This document shows positions 35,509-44,222 of a stretch of DNA of 64,000 nucleotides, piece by piece. Positions within the stretch are counted from its first letter, which is position 1. Each line of letters opens with the position of its first letter. The translations under genes and the position numbers were made by a program. The stretch spans positions 2,715,001-2,779,000 of the forward strand of contig CP054838.1 of assembly GCA_028768545.1 (NCBI GenBank), given 5' to 3'. Origin of the DNA: Desulfobacter sp. (lineage in GTDB: Bacteria > Desulfobacterota > Desulfobacteria > Desulfobacterales > Desulfobacteraceae). The notes under the pieces were generated by a model. That model made no database searches. It saw nothing but the letters and a program-made list of their open reading frames with translations, and was not told where the DNA came from.

Positions 35509-36888
35509 ATGACAAAGGTTTCATCAATTACACCGCTGGACGGGCGCTATGCACGCCTGATAGAAGAACTTGCGGAAATTTTCAGCGAATTCGGGCTGAT
35601 CCGTCACCGGGTAAAAGTAGAAATAGAGTGGCTTGAATTCATTATCACGGATTTAAAACTCAATCAGATTCAAGGCCAAAACCAGGATTTGGATTTATCC
35701 TTGCTAAAAGGGATAGTTGACCGATTTTCAGTGGAAGACGCCCTTCGGGTCAAGCAGATAGAAGCCAAGACCAATCACGATGTCAAGGCCGTGGAATATT
35801 TTATCAAGGAAAAGATGGAAACGGCCGGGCTTTCATCCATAAAGGAGTGGGTCCATTTTGCCTGTACATCCGAGGATATCAATAACACGGCCTACGGGCT
35901 GATGCTCAAACAAGGCAAAACCCTTGTCCTTGGTTTTTTAAAGGAGCTTGTTCGTTCGTTTGAAGAAAAGGCCAAAGCCTACAAAGCCGTGCCCATGATG
36001 TCCAGAACCCATGGCCAGCCGGCCACCCCCACCACAGTGGGCAAGGAATTTATCAATTATGCCTGGCGGATGAACCAGGAAATTGAGTTTCTTGAAAGCA
36101 AGGCGGTTCAGGCCAAAATAAACGGGGCCACCGGTAATTATAATGCCCATTGGTTTGCCTTTCCCGATGTGGACTGGATTGATGCTTCCCGCAGATTTAT
36201 CTGCAATCATCTGGACCTGGACCCCATTTTGTTTACCACCCAGATTAACCCCAACTCTGCCCTGTCCCAGATCCTTCATTCCCTGGTCAGGGCGGCTGCC
36301 ACCATGATTGATTTTGACCGTGACATGTGGGGATATATCAGTCTGGGCTATTTTACTCAGCGGGTGAAAAAAGGGGAAACCGGTTCTTCCACCATGCCCC
36401 ACAAGGTTAATCCCATTGATTTTGAAAACAGTGAAGGCAATATGGGGATCGCCATTTCCATGATGGAGCATTTGGCTGTTAAACTTCAGAAATCCAGGTT
36501 TCAACGGGATTTGAGCGATAGTACGGTCTTGCGAAGCCTTGGGTCGGCCTTTGGTTATTTTTCAATCGGGATCAAGAATGCATTAAAAGGCCTTTCCAAA
36601 GTAGACCTGAACACTGCAGCCCTGGCCCTGGATCTTGACGATAATCAGGCGCTTCTAGCTGAACCTTTTCAAACGGTGATGCGGGTTTATGGAGAAAAAA
36701 ATCCCTATGAGCGGCTCAAGGATTTAACCCGGGGACAGAAAATCGGTAAATCAGACCTGACCGCGTTTGTGACGGATCTGGAAAAGGTGCCTGACCACGT
36801 AAAGGCCCGTATGGAAACATTGAGCCCCGCCACCTATGTCGGATTAGCCGAATCATTGGTGGATACCTATTTTAAAGAAAAAAAATAG
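35509..36888 (+). CDS. purB: adenylosuccinate lyase
   Basis: Cleaves SAICAR to AICAR and adenylosuccinate to AMP, releasing fumarate. The ATG at 35509 gives 459 residues and has GGAGAGGG just upstream; an extension to 35407 is not supported. Motifs are TSEDINNTAYG (active-site region), MSRTHGQPATPTTVGKE and the fumarase/lyase signature GSSTMPHKVNPIDFEN. The length and the form SITPLDGRY match the E. coli-like PurB group. It is 15 bp upstream of an HD-GYP regulator gene and probably co-transcribed. Confidence 0.96.
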   Translation: MTKVSSITPLDGRYARLIEELAEIFSEFGLIRHRVKVEIEWLEFIITDLKLNQIQGQNQDLDLSLLKGIVDRFSVEDALRVKQIEAKTNHDVKAVEYFIKEKMETAGLSSIKEWVHFACTSEDINNTAYGLMLKQGKTLVLGFLKELVRSFEEKAKAYKAVPMMSRTHGQPATPTTVGKEFINYAWRMNQEIEFLESKAVQAKINGATGNYNAHWFAFPDVDWIDASRRFICNHLDLDPILFTTQINPNSALSQILHSLVRAAATMIDFDRDMWGYISLGYFTQRVKKGETGSSTMPHKVNPIDFENSEGNMGIAISMMEHLAVKLQKSRFQRDLSDSTVLRSLGSAFGYFSIGIKNALKGLSKVDLNTAALALDLDDNQALLAEPFQTVMRVYGEKNPYERLKDLTRGQKIGKSDLTAFVTDLEKVPDHVKARMETLSPATYVGLAESLVDTYFKEKK

Positions 36889-36903
36889 GGAGGATACCTG
36901 CAA

Positions 36904-38472
36904 ATGCGGGATAAATATCAGACCGTAATGGACGGCCCCCTTGTTTTTGCCGGAGAGGAGAGCCAGGGGGCACAGGATTTGTTGACGCCGGAACTCAAAA
37001 AGGGAACCTGGAAGATTCTGGTTGTCGACGATGAAAAAGATATCCATGAAATTACCCGGATTACTCTCAAGGGGTTTGTGTTTGAAGGGCGAACCGTCTC
37101 TATAATCAGCGCATTTTCCGGGCAGGAGGCAAAAGAAATTTTCAAGACCCGGTCTGATATTGCCATGATTCTTCTGGATGTAGTCATGGAAGAAGAAGAC
37201 TCGGGACTCAAACTGGTGGAGTATATCCGGGAAGAGATGAACAACAGCACAGTCCGTATTGTTTTGCGTACGGGCCAACCGGGAAAGGCCCCGGAACACA
37301 CCATCATTTCCAGGTATGACATCAATGGTTACCGGACCAAGCCCGAGTTTACCGCCCATCGGTTGTTTACCAGTGTCACCGCATGCCTCAGGGCCTATAA
37401 AAGCCTGAAAATTATTGAACGCAATCAACAGGGGCTGGAATCCATTATCAAGTCCACCTCTGAAGTGTTTAAAACCAAATCCTTTAATGCCTTCGGTATT
37501 CAGGTCCTTGATCAATTGGGGGCTATCCTCAATTTACAGACTGATTCAGGGGTTTGCGGCGGATATTTTATCGGTTTTCCCATGGGAAGATCCCTGATGA
37601 TTGCAGGTACCGGCGAATTCGCCGGAATGGACGGAGTGCCCATTGAGCAGGTCTTGTCTGATTTTGGGGTTGACGAGTATGAGCGCTTGTTTGACCAGGG
37701 CGGGGAAGCCTTTGTTTTTGGCATGTATATTGGTGTGTTTAAAACCAAGGAAGGATTTACCAGCACCCTTTTTCTCAAGGGGGCGGACCTGCTCTCTTCC
37801 GAAGAGCATTACCTGTTAAGGATTTATGCCAACAATGTATCCATCGGGTTTGACAATATCAGTCTGGCAAGGGAAATTATCAACACCCAAAAAGAGGTGA
37901 TACTGATTCTCGGGGAGGTTGTGGAAACCAGATCCCAGGAGACTGCAAATCACGTTACCCGTGTGGCAGAAGTATGTTATCTGCTGGCCAAATTATACGG
38001 CATGGACGATGAGCAGGCAGAGCTTCTCAGGCTTGCATCTCCCATGCATGATGTGGGTAAGATCGGCATACCCGAAGCCATTTTGAACAAACCGGGCAGG
38101 TTAAGCCCGGAAGAGTTTAGTACGATCAAAGGGCATGCCCGCATCGGGTACGAAATTTTGAACAAATCAAATCGTTCCATCATGAAAGCGGCAGCCATTA
38201 CTGCCCTTGAGCACCATGAACGCTGGGATGGAAAAGGGTATCCAAGGGGGCTGAAAGAAGAGCAGATTCATATTTTCGGCAGGATCGCCGCTGTGGCAGA
38301 TGTATTTGATGCCTTAAGCCACAAGCGGTGCTACAAAGATGCCTGGCCAGTTGAAAAAATCATTGATACATTTAAAAAAGATGCAGGACCCCATTTTGAT
38401 CCAAAACTTGCCGCCCTGTTTTTAGATCATATTGATCAGTTCTACGGTATCAACCGCCGGTTTCCTGAGTAG
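36904..38472 (+). CDS. response regulator with HD-GYP phosphodiesterase domain
   Basis: A 522-residue two-component regulator that probably degrades cyclic di-GMP. Receiver domain: residues about 38-165 (ILVVDDEKD, with phosphoacceptor Asp in MILLDVVME). A middle region of about 170-320 matches the DUF3369-type sensor domain usually found in these proteins. HD-GYP domain: about 335-515 with HDVGKIGIPEAILNKPG, GHARIGYEIL, HHERWDGKGYP (the GYP motif is present) and DVFDALSHKR. All ligands appear intact. It follows purB by 15 bp. Its 3' end overlaps the convergent small gene on the other strand by 31 bp. No cognate kinase is adjacent. Confidence 0.92.
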   Translation: MRDKYQTVMDGPLVFAGEESQGAQDLLTPELKKGTWKILVVDDEKDIHEITRITLKGFVFEGRTVSIISAFSGQEAKEIFKTRSDIAMILLDVVMEEEDSGLKLVEYIREEMNNSTVRIVLRTGQPGKAPEHTIISRYDINGYRTKPEFTAHRLFTSVTACLRAYKSLKIIERNQQGLESIIKSTSEVFKTKSFNAFGIQVLDQLGAILNLQTDSGVCGGYFIGFPMGRSLMIAGTGEFAGMDGVPIEQVLSDFGVDEYERLFDQGGEAFVFGMYIGVFKTKEGFTSTLFLKGADLLSSEEHYLLRIYANNVSIGFDNISLAREIINTQKEVILILGEVVETRSQETANHVTRVAEVCYLLAKLYGMDDEQAELLRLASPMHDVGKIGIPEAILNKPGRLSPEEFSTIKGHARIGYEILNKSNRSIMKAAAITALEHHERWDGKGYPRGLKEEQIHIFGRIAAVADVFDALSHKRCYKDAWPVEKIIDTFKKDAGPHFDPKLAALFLDHIDQFYGINRRFPE

Positions 38473-38804
38473 GGTATTTTATTTTTAGCGGGTAAGGAAA
38501 GCGGTCCTGGTTTTGAAATGGGGGACATGTCCTTGAAGCTGCTGACATACCAGGGCGCTGATTTGTATTTCAACTGTTTGAGTCCCTTGGTCTCAAGTGC
38601 ATTAATGGCCAGGGAAAAGGTGTGGTAATCAATTTCAATCTCTTCCCATCCCAGGTATTTAAGCCGTTTGTTGGCCTGGCAATGGGACATGCTCGGATTG
38701 ATCAAAAAGGCATTGGCAAGGCTTCTGATGAAACCGGGGATCATTGATGATTCAACCTCGTTTTCAATAAGTTTGTGCACAAGTTTTTGATCAATCATCG
38801 TCAT
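38442..38804 (-). CDS. conserved small protein of unknown function
   Basis: A 120-residue protein with two helical halves: MIDQKLVHKLIENEVESSMI at the start and HCQANKRLKYLGWEEIEIDY in the middle, then a Pro/Lys-rich tail. No domain is recognised. It is convergent with and overlaps the end of the HD-GYP gene by 31 bp. The N-terminal part looks like a real folded protein. The overlap tail is less certain. Confidence 0.6.
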   Translation of the reverse strand: MTMIDQKLVHKLIENEVESSMIPGFIRSLANAFLINPSMSHCQANKRLKYLGWEEIEIDYHTFSLAINALETKGLKQLKYKSAPWYVSSFKDMSPISKPGPLSLPAKNKIPYSGNRRLIP

Positions 38805-39131
38805 AAGTTACCAAATTATAAAAGAGAAATTTTGAGATAAATCCATCCAGCCGAGTTTCAAGTGTAATAAAGAATGAGAACCGAGTCAAATCCGGTGAGT
38901 TATGATTAAAAATGAATTTACAATGTTTTGCCGGTCAATTCAATGGTTTCACGATTTTTATCCGTTGGGCAAAAAGATTTTTGATAAATTCCATTGAATT
39001 TCTTTAAAAAGCGTCTGTTTTTGAAATCAAGGCCTATGAACTCCGTGAAATGGCACAGGAGAAAACTTTGTCTTTTATTCTCTATTTGGGGATGATATCC
39101 TTTGCCATTGTTTGAGTTTTGGAGGAAGGGT
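38805..39131. other. non-coding gap with a long-spaced inverted repeat
   Basis: About 327 bp without a gene. AATTCAATGG (38937-38946) and CCATTGAATT (38991-39000) are perfect 10-bp inverted copies separated by 44 bp. This could be an operator or RNA structure ahead of the AMMECR1 gene; nothing else supports a role. Confidence 0.5.
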
Positions 39132-39719
39132 ATGACAGGTCAATTATGTCAAGGTGAGGGCAGGCTGCTTTTAAAAATGGCCAGGGCCAGTATTGGTGAA
39201 AAATTAGGGATTCAATCTTGCGATCCAAAAGACGGTGACCAGGACCTGGGTTTTTTGAAAGAAAAGCGGGGCCTTTTTGTCACCCTTCATAAAAAAGGGC
39301 ATCTTCGCGGGTGTATCGGTACCATTGAACCTGTGAAACCCCTGGGATCCGGTATTTGTGAGAACGCGGTGTGTGCGGCTTTTAAAGATTACAGGTTTCC
39401 CCCGTTGACCGAAGATGAGTTTTCTTGTATGGACATTGAGATCAGCCTGTTGTCAATACCTGAAATGCTGGAGTATAAAAGCCCGGAGGACCTGGTCCAA
39501 AGGCTTGTACCCGGTCGCGACGGGGTGATTGTTGAAAAAGCGGGGTGCCGGGCCACGTTCTTGCCCCAGGTATGGGAGCATCTCCCCCTTTGTGATGCAT
39601 TTTTAAGCCAGTTGTGCACCAAGGCGGGACTTGGGGCCGATGCCTGGCAAAAAGAGGACTTGACCATATATACCTATGGTGTTCAGTCTTTTGCAGAGGG
39701 CTGCCCGCCTGATCTTTAA
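39132..39719 (+). CDS. AMMECR1-domain protein (AmmeMemoRadiSam system protein A)
   Basis: A 195-residue AMMECR1-fold protein. The ATG at 39132 has GGAGGAAGGGT immediately upstream, better than an in-frame start 30 bp earlier. Motifs are GLFVTLHKKGHLRGCIGTIE (the LRGCIG signature), FKDYRFPPLTEDEF, VPGRDGVIVEKAGCRATFLPQVWE and the conserved C-terminus. In many bacteria it is fused to or next to a MEMO1 homologue and a radical SAM protein. Neither is next to it here. The function of the set is unknown. Confidence 0.88.
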   Translation: MTGQLCQGEGRLLLKMARASIGEKLGIQSCDPKDGDQDLGFLKEKRGLFVTLHKKGHLRGCIGTIEPVKPLGSGICENAVCAAFKDYRFPPLTEDEFSCMDIEISLLSIPEMLEYKSPEDLVQRLVPGRDGVIVEKAGCRATFLPQVWEHLPLCDAFLSQLCTKAGLGADAWQKEDLTIYTYGVQSFAEGCPPDL

Positions 39720-39792
39720 CCGGGGGTTTTGGGCCGGAAAAATCATGGGATCAGCCCGGTTTTTTAAAATTGATAATACTGATGGAATTGAT

Positions 39793-40053
39793 ATGAGTGT
39801 TGACAAAGAATTGTTGGAAGTTGTTTTGGCCATAAAAGACGTGGATGAACTCATGGCCTTTTTTAAAGACATCTTCACCCCGGCAGAACTGGATGATATT
39901 TCCCTGCGCTGGAAATTACTCAAAGACCTTCACCAGGGGGTGACCCAGCGGAAAATTGCTGAAAAATACGGGATCAGCCTCTGCAAAATCACCCGGGGAT
40001 CCAAAGTCCTTAAGAACAAGGATTCTGTTGTATTAAAGGTGTTAAACTCTTAG
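39793..40053 (+). CDS. TrpR/YerC-family transcriptional regulator
   Basis: An 86-residue all-helical protein with the Trp-repressor fold: FTPAELDDISLRWKLLKDLHQGVTQRKIAEKYG (helix-turn-helix) and ISLCKITRGSKVL, matching the TITRGS recognition helix of TrpR. ATG 39793 (MSVDKELLEVV) is the natural start; the longer frame from 39676 overlaps the AMMECR1 gene. Whether it senses tryptophan or belongs to the YerC group cannot be told. No trp genes are nearby. Confidence 0.8.
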   Translation: MSVDKELLEVVLAIKDVDELMAFFKDIFTPAELDDISLRWKLLKDLHQGVTQRKIAEKYGISLCKITRGSKVLKNKDSVVLKVLNS

Positions 40054-40101
40054 GCGGTTTACACTCTTTGTCTTTCTTCGGCCTTGACAATTTGTGACGC
40101 C

Positions 40102-40719
40102 TCAGGGCTTCACTTGGGCGATCAATTCCAATGCCAGTTCAGACCAGAGTTCCATATTCAGATTTAAAAGATGGCTGGTGGGCGTCCATGTAAATTGATT
40201 CAGCTCCGGGCCAGGGACATAGGCATGGGGGGAGGCGGTTTGAATCCTGAATACGGCACCCAGGTGAACCCTGCCCACAGGGGTGATGTCTTCACTGATA
40301 ATTCCTGCAAATTCAGTAGGCCCTTCTTGGGGTTGCCGGACAAGTTCTTCATCCAGTTCCCGTGCCATGCCAGACATTAAAATCTGCCTGAAACTAGATT
40401 GGTCGCAGGATCGGTCAATGGGGTTGATATGGCCGCCAATGCCTACAGACCAAAGGTTATGAAGGCGTGTTTCACTTCCCTGGCGGTTGTACGCGGCAGT
40501 TTGGCTGCCATCTTGGGTCTGAAGCAGGATATAGGGAATAACTTGTTTTTGTCCGGGATCCTGTTCTGCCTTTTGCCGGTCCACAAAGGCAAAACCGCTT
40601 TGGGTGCACTGATTGACAAATGCAGACAGATCCATTGGCAGGACGGTTCTTTTTTTCATCCATGTTTCGGGCAAAGACTGCCGGTTAATGCACAATACTT
40701 GTTCTTTGAGGTCTGGCAT
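40102..40719 (-). CDS. Nudix-fold phosphoesterase-like protein
   Basis: A 205-residue protein whose central part carries a recognisable, slightly divergent Nudix box: GGHINPIDRSCDQSSFRQIL followed by MARELDEELV (R-E-L-x-E-E core). Length and the VGIGGHINPID form match a group of predicted Nudix phosphoesterases found in bacteria. The substrate is not predictable. Flanked by a convergent TrpR-like gene and a divergent ornithine cyclodeaminase-like gene. Confidence 0.75.
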   Translation of the reverse strand: MPDLKEQVLCINRQSLPETWMKKRTVLPMDLSAFVNQCTQSGFAFVDRQKAEQDPGQKQVIPYILLQTQDGSQTAAYNRQGSETRLHNLWSVGIGGHINPIDRSCDQSSFRQILMSGMARELDEELVRQPQEGPTEFAGIISEDITPVGRVHLGAVFRIQTASPHAYVPGPELNQFTWTPTSHLLNLNMELWSELALELIAQVKP

Positions 40720-40866
40720 ATTGATTCCTTATCTTTGTTTTTCTGCAGCACTGCCCGGATTTGTATCATATTTTAAAGTGGAATGCATGTCAGTTGGGGT
40801 TTTCATGGCCATTTTTTTTTGCCTGTGGTATGGGAAAACATCTGTTAACAGACTGGAGAGAACCTT

Positions 40867-41838
40867 ATGCTGTTTTTAAACAAAGAAGATCTGGCTCAAA
40901 TGGATCAACATCGGATTCAAAATGCTGTTCTCACTGCATACGAGTTGATGAATTCCAAAAAATTTAATATGCCGGACCGTATCCATGTCCAGGACAAGGA
41001 AAATACCCTGCTGCTCATGCCTTGTTTTGGTGAGCAATATTTTGCCACCAAGCTGGTCTCTGTCTTTCCCAATGCAGCACAAAAAGGACTGCCTGTGGTC
41101 AACGGGCTCATGACCCTGGCCGATAATGGCAGTGGAATCCCGCTGGCTGTTATGGATGGTGCCGCAGTGACCGCAGAAAGAACCGGGGCTGTGGGGGGAT
41201 TGGGGGTCAGATTGTTAACAGATCCCCAAATCAAGACCGCCGGGATTTTTGGTGCCGGAGTTCAGGGCTTCAGTCAGGTTCGGTATCTGATGCTGAATCG
41301 GGATATCCAGACTTTGCTGATTTGTGATATCAATACAGAGGCGGCTCAGACCATGGCAGACAATCTTTCAGCCACATTCAAGGATGTGGATGTCAAGGTG
41401 GTAAAACAGCCGGATGACCTGGTTGAACTTTCAGAGTTGGTCATTGCCGCCACCACCAGCCCTCAGCCGTTATTCAGCGATGACCATGACCTGGTCAAAG
41501 GAAAAACCTTTATTTCCATTGGTTCTTTTCGGCCGGAGATGAAGGAATTTCCCGATGCCGTGATCACCTGCGCGGACAAGGTGTTTGTGGATACCCTTTT
41601 TGCTGCAAAAGAGTCTGGCGATATTTGTCAGCCCCTTGAAAAAAAAATCAAAACAATCGAGGATATTTTGCCTTTTGCCGGTCTGGTCGGGGCCGGGAGA
41701 TCCAGGGAAAATACCAGGGGAAATGATCAAACCCTGTTTTTTAAATCCGTGGGTATGGCGTTGTTTGATTTGACCGTGGCTTCTGCGATCTACAATCTTG
41801 CCCTGGAAACAAAAACAGGTACGGCTCTTGATTTTTAA
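40867..41838 (+). CDS. ornithine cyclodeaminase / mu-crystallin family protein
   Basis: A 323-residue NAD(P)-dependent enzyme. N-terminal substrate part: RIHVQDKENTLLLMPCFG and YFATKLVSVFPNA. Rossmann domain from about residue 125: TAGIFGAGVQGFSQVRYLM (GxGxxG), with ICDINTEAAQTMADN as the beta-alpha unit that follows. C-terminal part: FISIGSFRPEMKEFP. The family includes ornithine cyclodeaminase, alanine dehydrogenase and ketimine reductases. The specific reaction cannot be assigned. Monocistronic. Confidence 0.87.
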   Translation: MLFLNKEDLAQMDQHRIQNAVLTAYELMNSKKFNMPDRIHVQDKENTLLLMPCFGEQYFATKLVSVFPNAAQKGLPVVNGLMTLADNGSGIPLAVMDGAAVTAERTGAVGGLGVRLLTDPQIKTAGIFGAGVQGFSQVRYLMLNRDIQTLLICDINTEAAQTMADNLSATFKDVDVKVVKQPDDLVELSELVIAATTSPQPLFSDDHDLVKGKTFISIGSFRPEMKEFPDAVITCADKVFVDTLFAAKESGDICQPLEKKIKTIEDILPFAGLVGAGRSRENTRGNDQTLFFKSVGMALFDLTVASAIYNLALETKTGTALDF

Positions 41839-41891
41839 CAGGGCTTAAATTTAAACGGCCTTGGATTAAATGAGATTGATCAGAAAGAAAG

Positions 41892-41966
41892 TGGAGCGGG
41901 AAACGGGATTTGAACCCGCGACTTCGACCTTGGCAAGGTCGCACTCTACCACTGAGTTATTCCCGC
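41892..41966 (-). tRNA. tRNA-Gly (anticodon GCC)
   Basis: On the minus strand, acceptor stem GCGGGAA/TTCCCGC, anticodon stem-loop CGACCTTGCCAAGGTCG with GCC, T arm GCGGGTTCAAATCCCGT and encoded CCA. It reads GGC and GGU codons. Confidence 0.96.
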
Positions 41967-42070
41967 TCAGCAAAAGACGAGGTATTTTTATAGCAATGGG
42001 GCTGTCTTGTCAAGCATAGTTTGGCATAAAGCCGGGGCTAAATATTTAACCTGTTGATAAAAGAAGGAAA

Positions 42071-43066
42071 ATGGAAACAAAAAAAGTCATGGTTACCGGA
42101 GGCGGGGGATTCTTAGGCAAGGCCATTGTCCGCAAATTATTAGAAAAAGAGGTCACGGTTTTTTCTTTTTCACGCCATTATTATCAGGATCTTGCTGATA
42201 TGGGGGTAACCCAGATCCAGGGAGACCTGGGAAACCGTGAATGTGTAATCTCTGCTTTCAGGGGAATGGACACGGTGTTTCATACCGCGGCTAAACCCGG
42301 TCTGTGGGGGGATTATGACCTCTACTATCAGGTCAATGTACAAGGCACCATCCATGTGATCGAGGCCTGCCGGGAAAACAAGGTCCAGCAACTGGTTTAC
42401 ACAAGTTCCCCGTCTGTAATTTTTGATGAATTTGACATGGAAAATGTGGATGAGTCTGTGCCCTATCCTGCCACCTATCTTGCCCCTTATCCCCAGACCA
42501 AGGCTCTGGCAGAAAAAGAAGTGGTTCAGGCAGCAGCCAAGGGGCTTAATGCCATTATCCTGAGGCCCCACCTTATTTGGGGACCCCATGACAATCATCT
42601 GGTGCCCGGGATTATTGCCAGAGCAAAACAATTGAAAATTATTGGGCGGGATGATGACCTGGTGGATACCATTTACGTGGACAATGCCGCTGATGCACAC
42701 ATCCTGGCGGCTGAAAAACTTGAAACCCGGCCCAGCCTTTCAGGTAATATTTATTTTATCAGCCAGAATGAACCCATTTCTAAATGGAAAATGGCCAATG
42801 CCTTTTTGTCGGCAGCTGGACTGCCTCCCATAAGGGGACGGGTTTCGGCTGGAACGGCATATGCCGCCGGCTGGATATTTGAAAAAGTTTTTACCCTTTT
42901 CAGAATTCAGAAGGATCCGCCCATGACCCGGTTTGCCGCCAAGGAGCTTGCCACCTCGCATTGGTTTAATATTTCCCGGGCCCAAAAAGACCTGGGATAT
43001 CTGCCCAAAGTATCCACAGAAACAGGGCTTAAACGGTTAAAAGAATGGCTTTCTTCAGAGGGATAA
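42071..43066 (+). CDS. OleD-like NAD(P)-dependent epimerase/dehydratase
   Basis: A 331-residue short-chain dehydrogenase of the extended type. TGGGGFLGKAIV (residues 9-20) is the dinucleotide loop, and YPQTKALAEKEV contains the catalytic YxxxK. The segments HTAAKPGLWGDYDLYYQVNVQGT, TSSPSVIFDEFDMENVDES and LRPHLIWGPHDNHLVPG closely resemble OleD (2-alkyl-3-oxoalkanoate reductase of long-chain olefin synthesis) and 3-beta-hydroxysteroid dehydrogenases. OleABC partners are not in the window. An IS6 copy begins 4 bp after its stop, so any downstream operon partner may have been separated. Specific function is inferred. Confidence 0.82.
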   Translation: METKKVMVTGGGGFLGKAIVRKLLEKEVTVFSFSRHYYQDLADMGVTQIQGDLGNRECVISAFRGMDTVFHTAAKPGLWGDYDLYYQVNVQGTIHVIEACRENKVQQLVYTSSPSVIFDEFDMENVDESVPYPATYLAPYPQTKALAEKEVVQAAAKGLNAIILRPHLIWGPHDNHLVPGIIARAKQLKIIGRDDDLVDTIYVDNAADAHILAAEKLETRPSLSGNIYFISQNEPISKWKMANAFLSAAGLPPIRGRVSAGTAYAAGWIFEKVFTLFRIQKDPPMTRFAAKELATSHWFNISRAQKDLGYLPKVSTETGLKRLKEWLSSEG

Positions 43067-43070
43067 AATA

Positions 43071-43907
43071 GGTTCTGTTGCAAAAAATATTTCCAGGACA
43101 AAGAGATCGTTCAGGCGTAAAATTTACGCAGCATAAGAAAACAGATTTTCGACGAATTTTTTCTGCTTTAAAATTTCTCCCTTCCTGATATTTTTAACTT
43201 GTCCTTTTCTGATCATGTTCATAATTTCATAGCCTTTTAGCGTCCGCCAGGCAGAATGAAATGTCTTGAACCCCATACCAGCTCTGACAAGCTTTTTGAT
43301 AAACCGGTGGTCTTGCTCAATAATATTGTTCAGATATTTATTCTGTCTTAGGATACAGTCCTTATTCAGAAGCTTTTTTTCTTTCAAAGCCTTTACAGCC
43401 GGAGGATATGCAGGATTTCCGTCAACACTCAGAACCCGAGGTCTGGAGCTATTGGAAGCTCGCAGCATCTTTTTAAAAAATCGTTTGGCAGATTCCATAT
43501 TACGTCTGCTGCGAAGAAGAAAATCGATGGTATTTCCACGGGAATCGACCGCTCGGTAAAGATACTTCATTTTCCCCCGCACCTTGATATATGTTTCATC
43601 AATACGGTAAGAATCATTTGATTGCCGCAGATACTTCCTGCTTCGCTTTTCCATTTCAGGAGCATAGCGCTGAACCCATCGGTAAATGGTACTGTGATCC
43701 ACAGACAAGCCCCGTTCTTGCATCATCTCTTCCAGATTCCTGTAACTCAGTTGATATCTCAGATACCAGCGAACATTCAACAGGATGATTTCTTTTTCAT
43801 AATGACGCCACTTGAAAGGGTTTTCATTTTTCATACTATCTCTCTGCAAATAAATTAGTGCCAAAACGGACTTGTATCAGACATTAATAATTTTTTGCAA
43901 CAGAACC
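43071..43907 (-). mobile_element. IS6-family insertion sequence, copy 1 (837 bp)
   Basis: Terminal inverted repeats GGTTCTGTTGCAAAAAAT at both ends, typical of IS6/IS26-type elements. Flanks (ATAAAATA left, CAAAGAAT right) do not match, so there is no 8-bp target duplication here; this copy has been through a rearrangement or a replicative event. Near-identical copies lie at 44595-48210 (interrupted) and 60197-61033. Confidence 0.92.
43124..43834 (-). CDS. IS6-family DDE transposase (copy 1)
   Basis: 236 residues from ATG 43834 (MKNENPFKWRHY), preceded by AGAGAGATAGT. Catalytic residues are D in YRIDETYIKVRG, D in LSVDGNPAYPP and E in NIIEQDHRFIKK. These are the standard IS6 motifs. It looks intact. 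Confidence 0.92.
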   Translation of the reverse strand: MKNENPFKWRHYEKEIILLNVRWYLRYQLSYRNLEEMMQERGLSVDHSTIYRWVQRYAPEMEKRSRKYLRQSNDSYRIDETYIKVRGKMKYLYRAVDSRGNTIDFLLRSRRNMESAKRFFKKMLRASNSSRPRVLSVDGNPAYPPAVKALKEKKLLNKDCILRQNKYLNNIIEQDHRFIKKLVRAGMGFKTFHSAWRTLKGYEIMNMIRKGQVKNIRKGEILKQKKFVENLFSYAA

Positions 43908-44004
43908 CAAAGAATACTGGAAAAAGAAAAACAACCCCAAAACCAGGGATATGGAAATGGATGCCGCCTCTGCCCTGGATGTGGATGAAAAAATTTTTGA
44001 ATAG
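43908..44004 (+). pseudogene. 3' remnant of an unidentified gene cut off by IS6 copy 1
   Basis: Immediately after the IS6 end an open frame reads KEYWKKKNNPKTRDMEMDAA, then SALDVDEKIFE and TAG at 44002-44004. Charge pattern and the clean stop suggest the C-terminus of a real protein, perhaps a membrane protein tail, but I do not recognise it. Its 5' part is not in the window. Confidence 0.5.
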
Positions 44005-44075
44005 CCCCATATGCCTGCAGCCCGCCTTAACCATTGGCAGCCATTTTTTTCCTGCCCGTTCCGGACAGATTTGGA

Positions 44076-44103
44076 TTGACAATCATGGCAGGTGAGGTAT
44101 ACT
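44076..44103 (+). promoter_or_regulatory. sigma-70 promoter of selC
   Basis: TTGACA at 44076-44081, 16-bp spacer, TATACT at 44098-44103. Transcription would start near 44110, about 15 bp before the tRNA-Sec gene. Confidence 0.75.
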
Positions 44104-44124
44104 GTCTGGCGTTCGTTTTGATGC

Positions 44125-44222
44125 GGAAGCACGCGGCTCACTGGTGGGGCCCTCGGACTTCAAATCCGATGTGGGGAGTTAATACCTTCCCGGGTAGGTT
44201 CGATTCCTATGTGCTTCCGCCA
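44125..44222 (+). tRNA. selC: tRNA-Sec (selenocysteine, anticodon TCA)
   Basis: A 98-nt tRNA with an 8-bp acceptor stem (GGAAGCAC/GTGCTTCC), anticodon stem-loop CGGACTTCAAATCCG with TCA, a long variable arm (TGTGGGGAGTTAATACCTTC region), T arm GGTTCGATTCC and encoded CCA. These are the hallmarks of bacterial tRNA-Sec, so the organism inserts selenocysteine at UGA. No selA, selB or selD is in the window. A strong promoter precedes it and a T run follows it. Confidence 0.96.
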
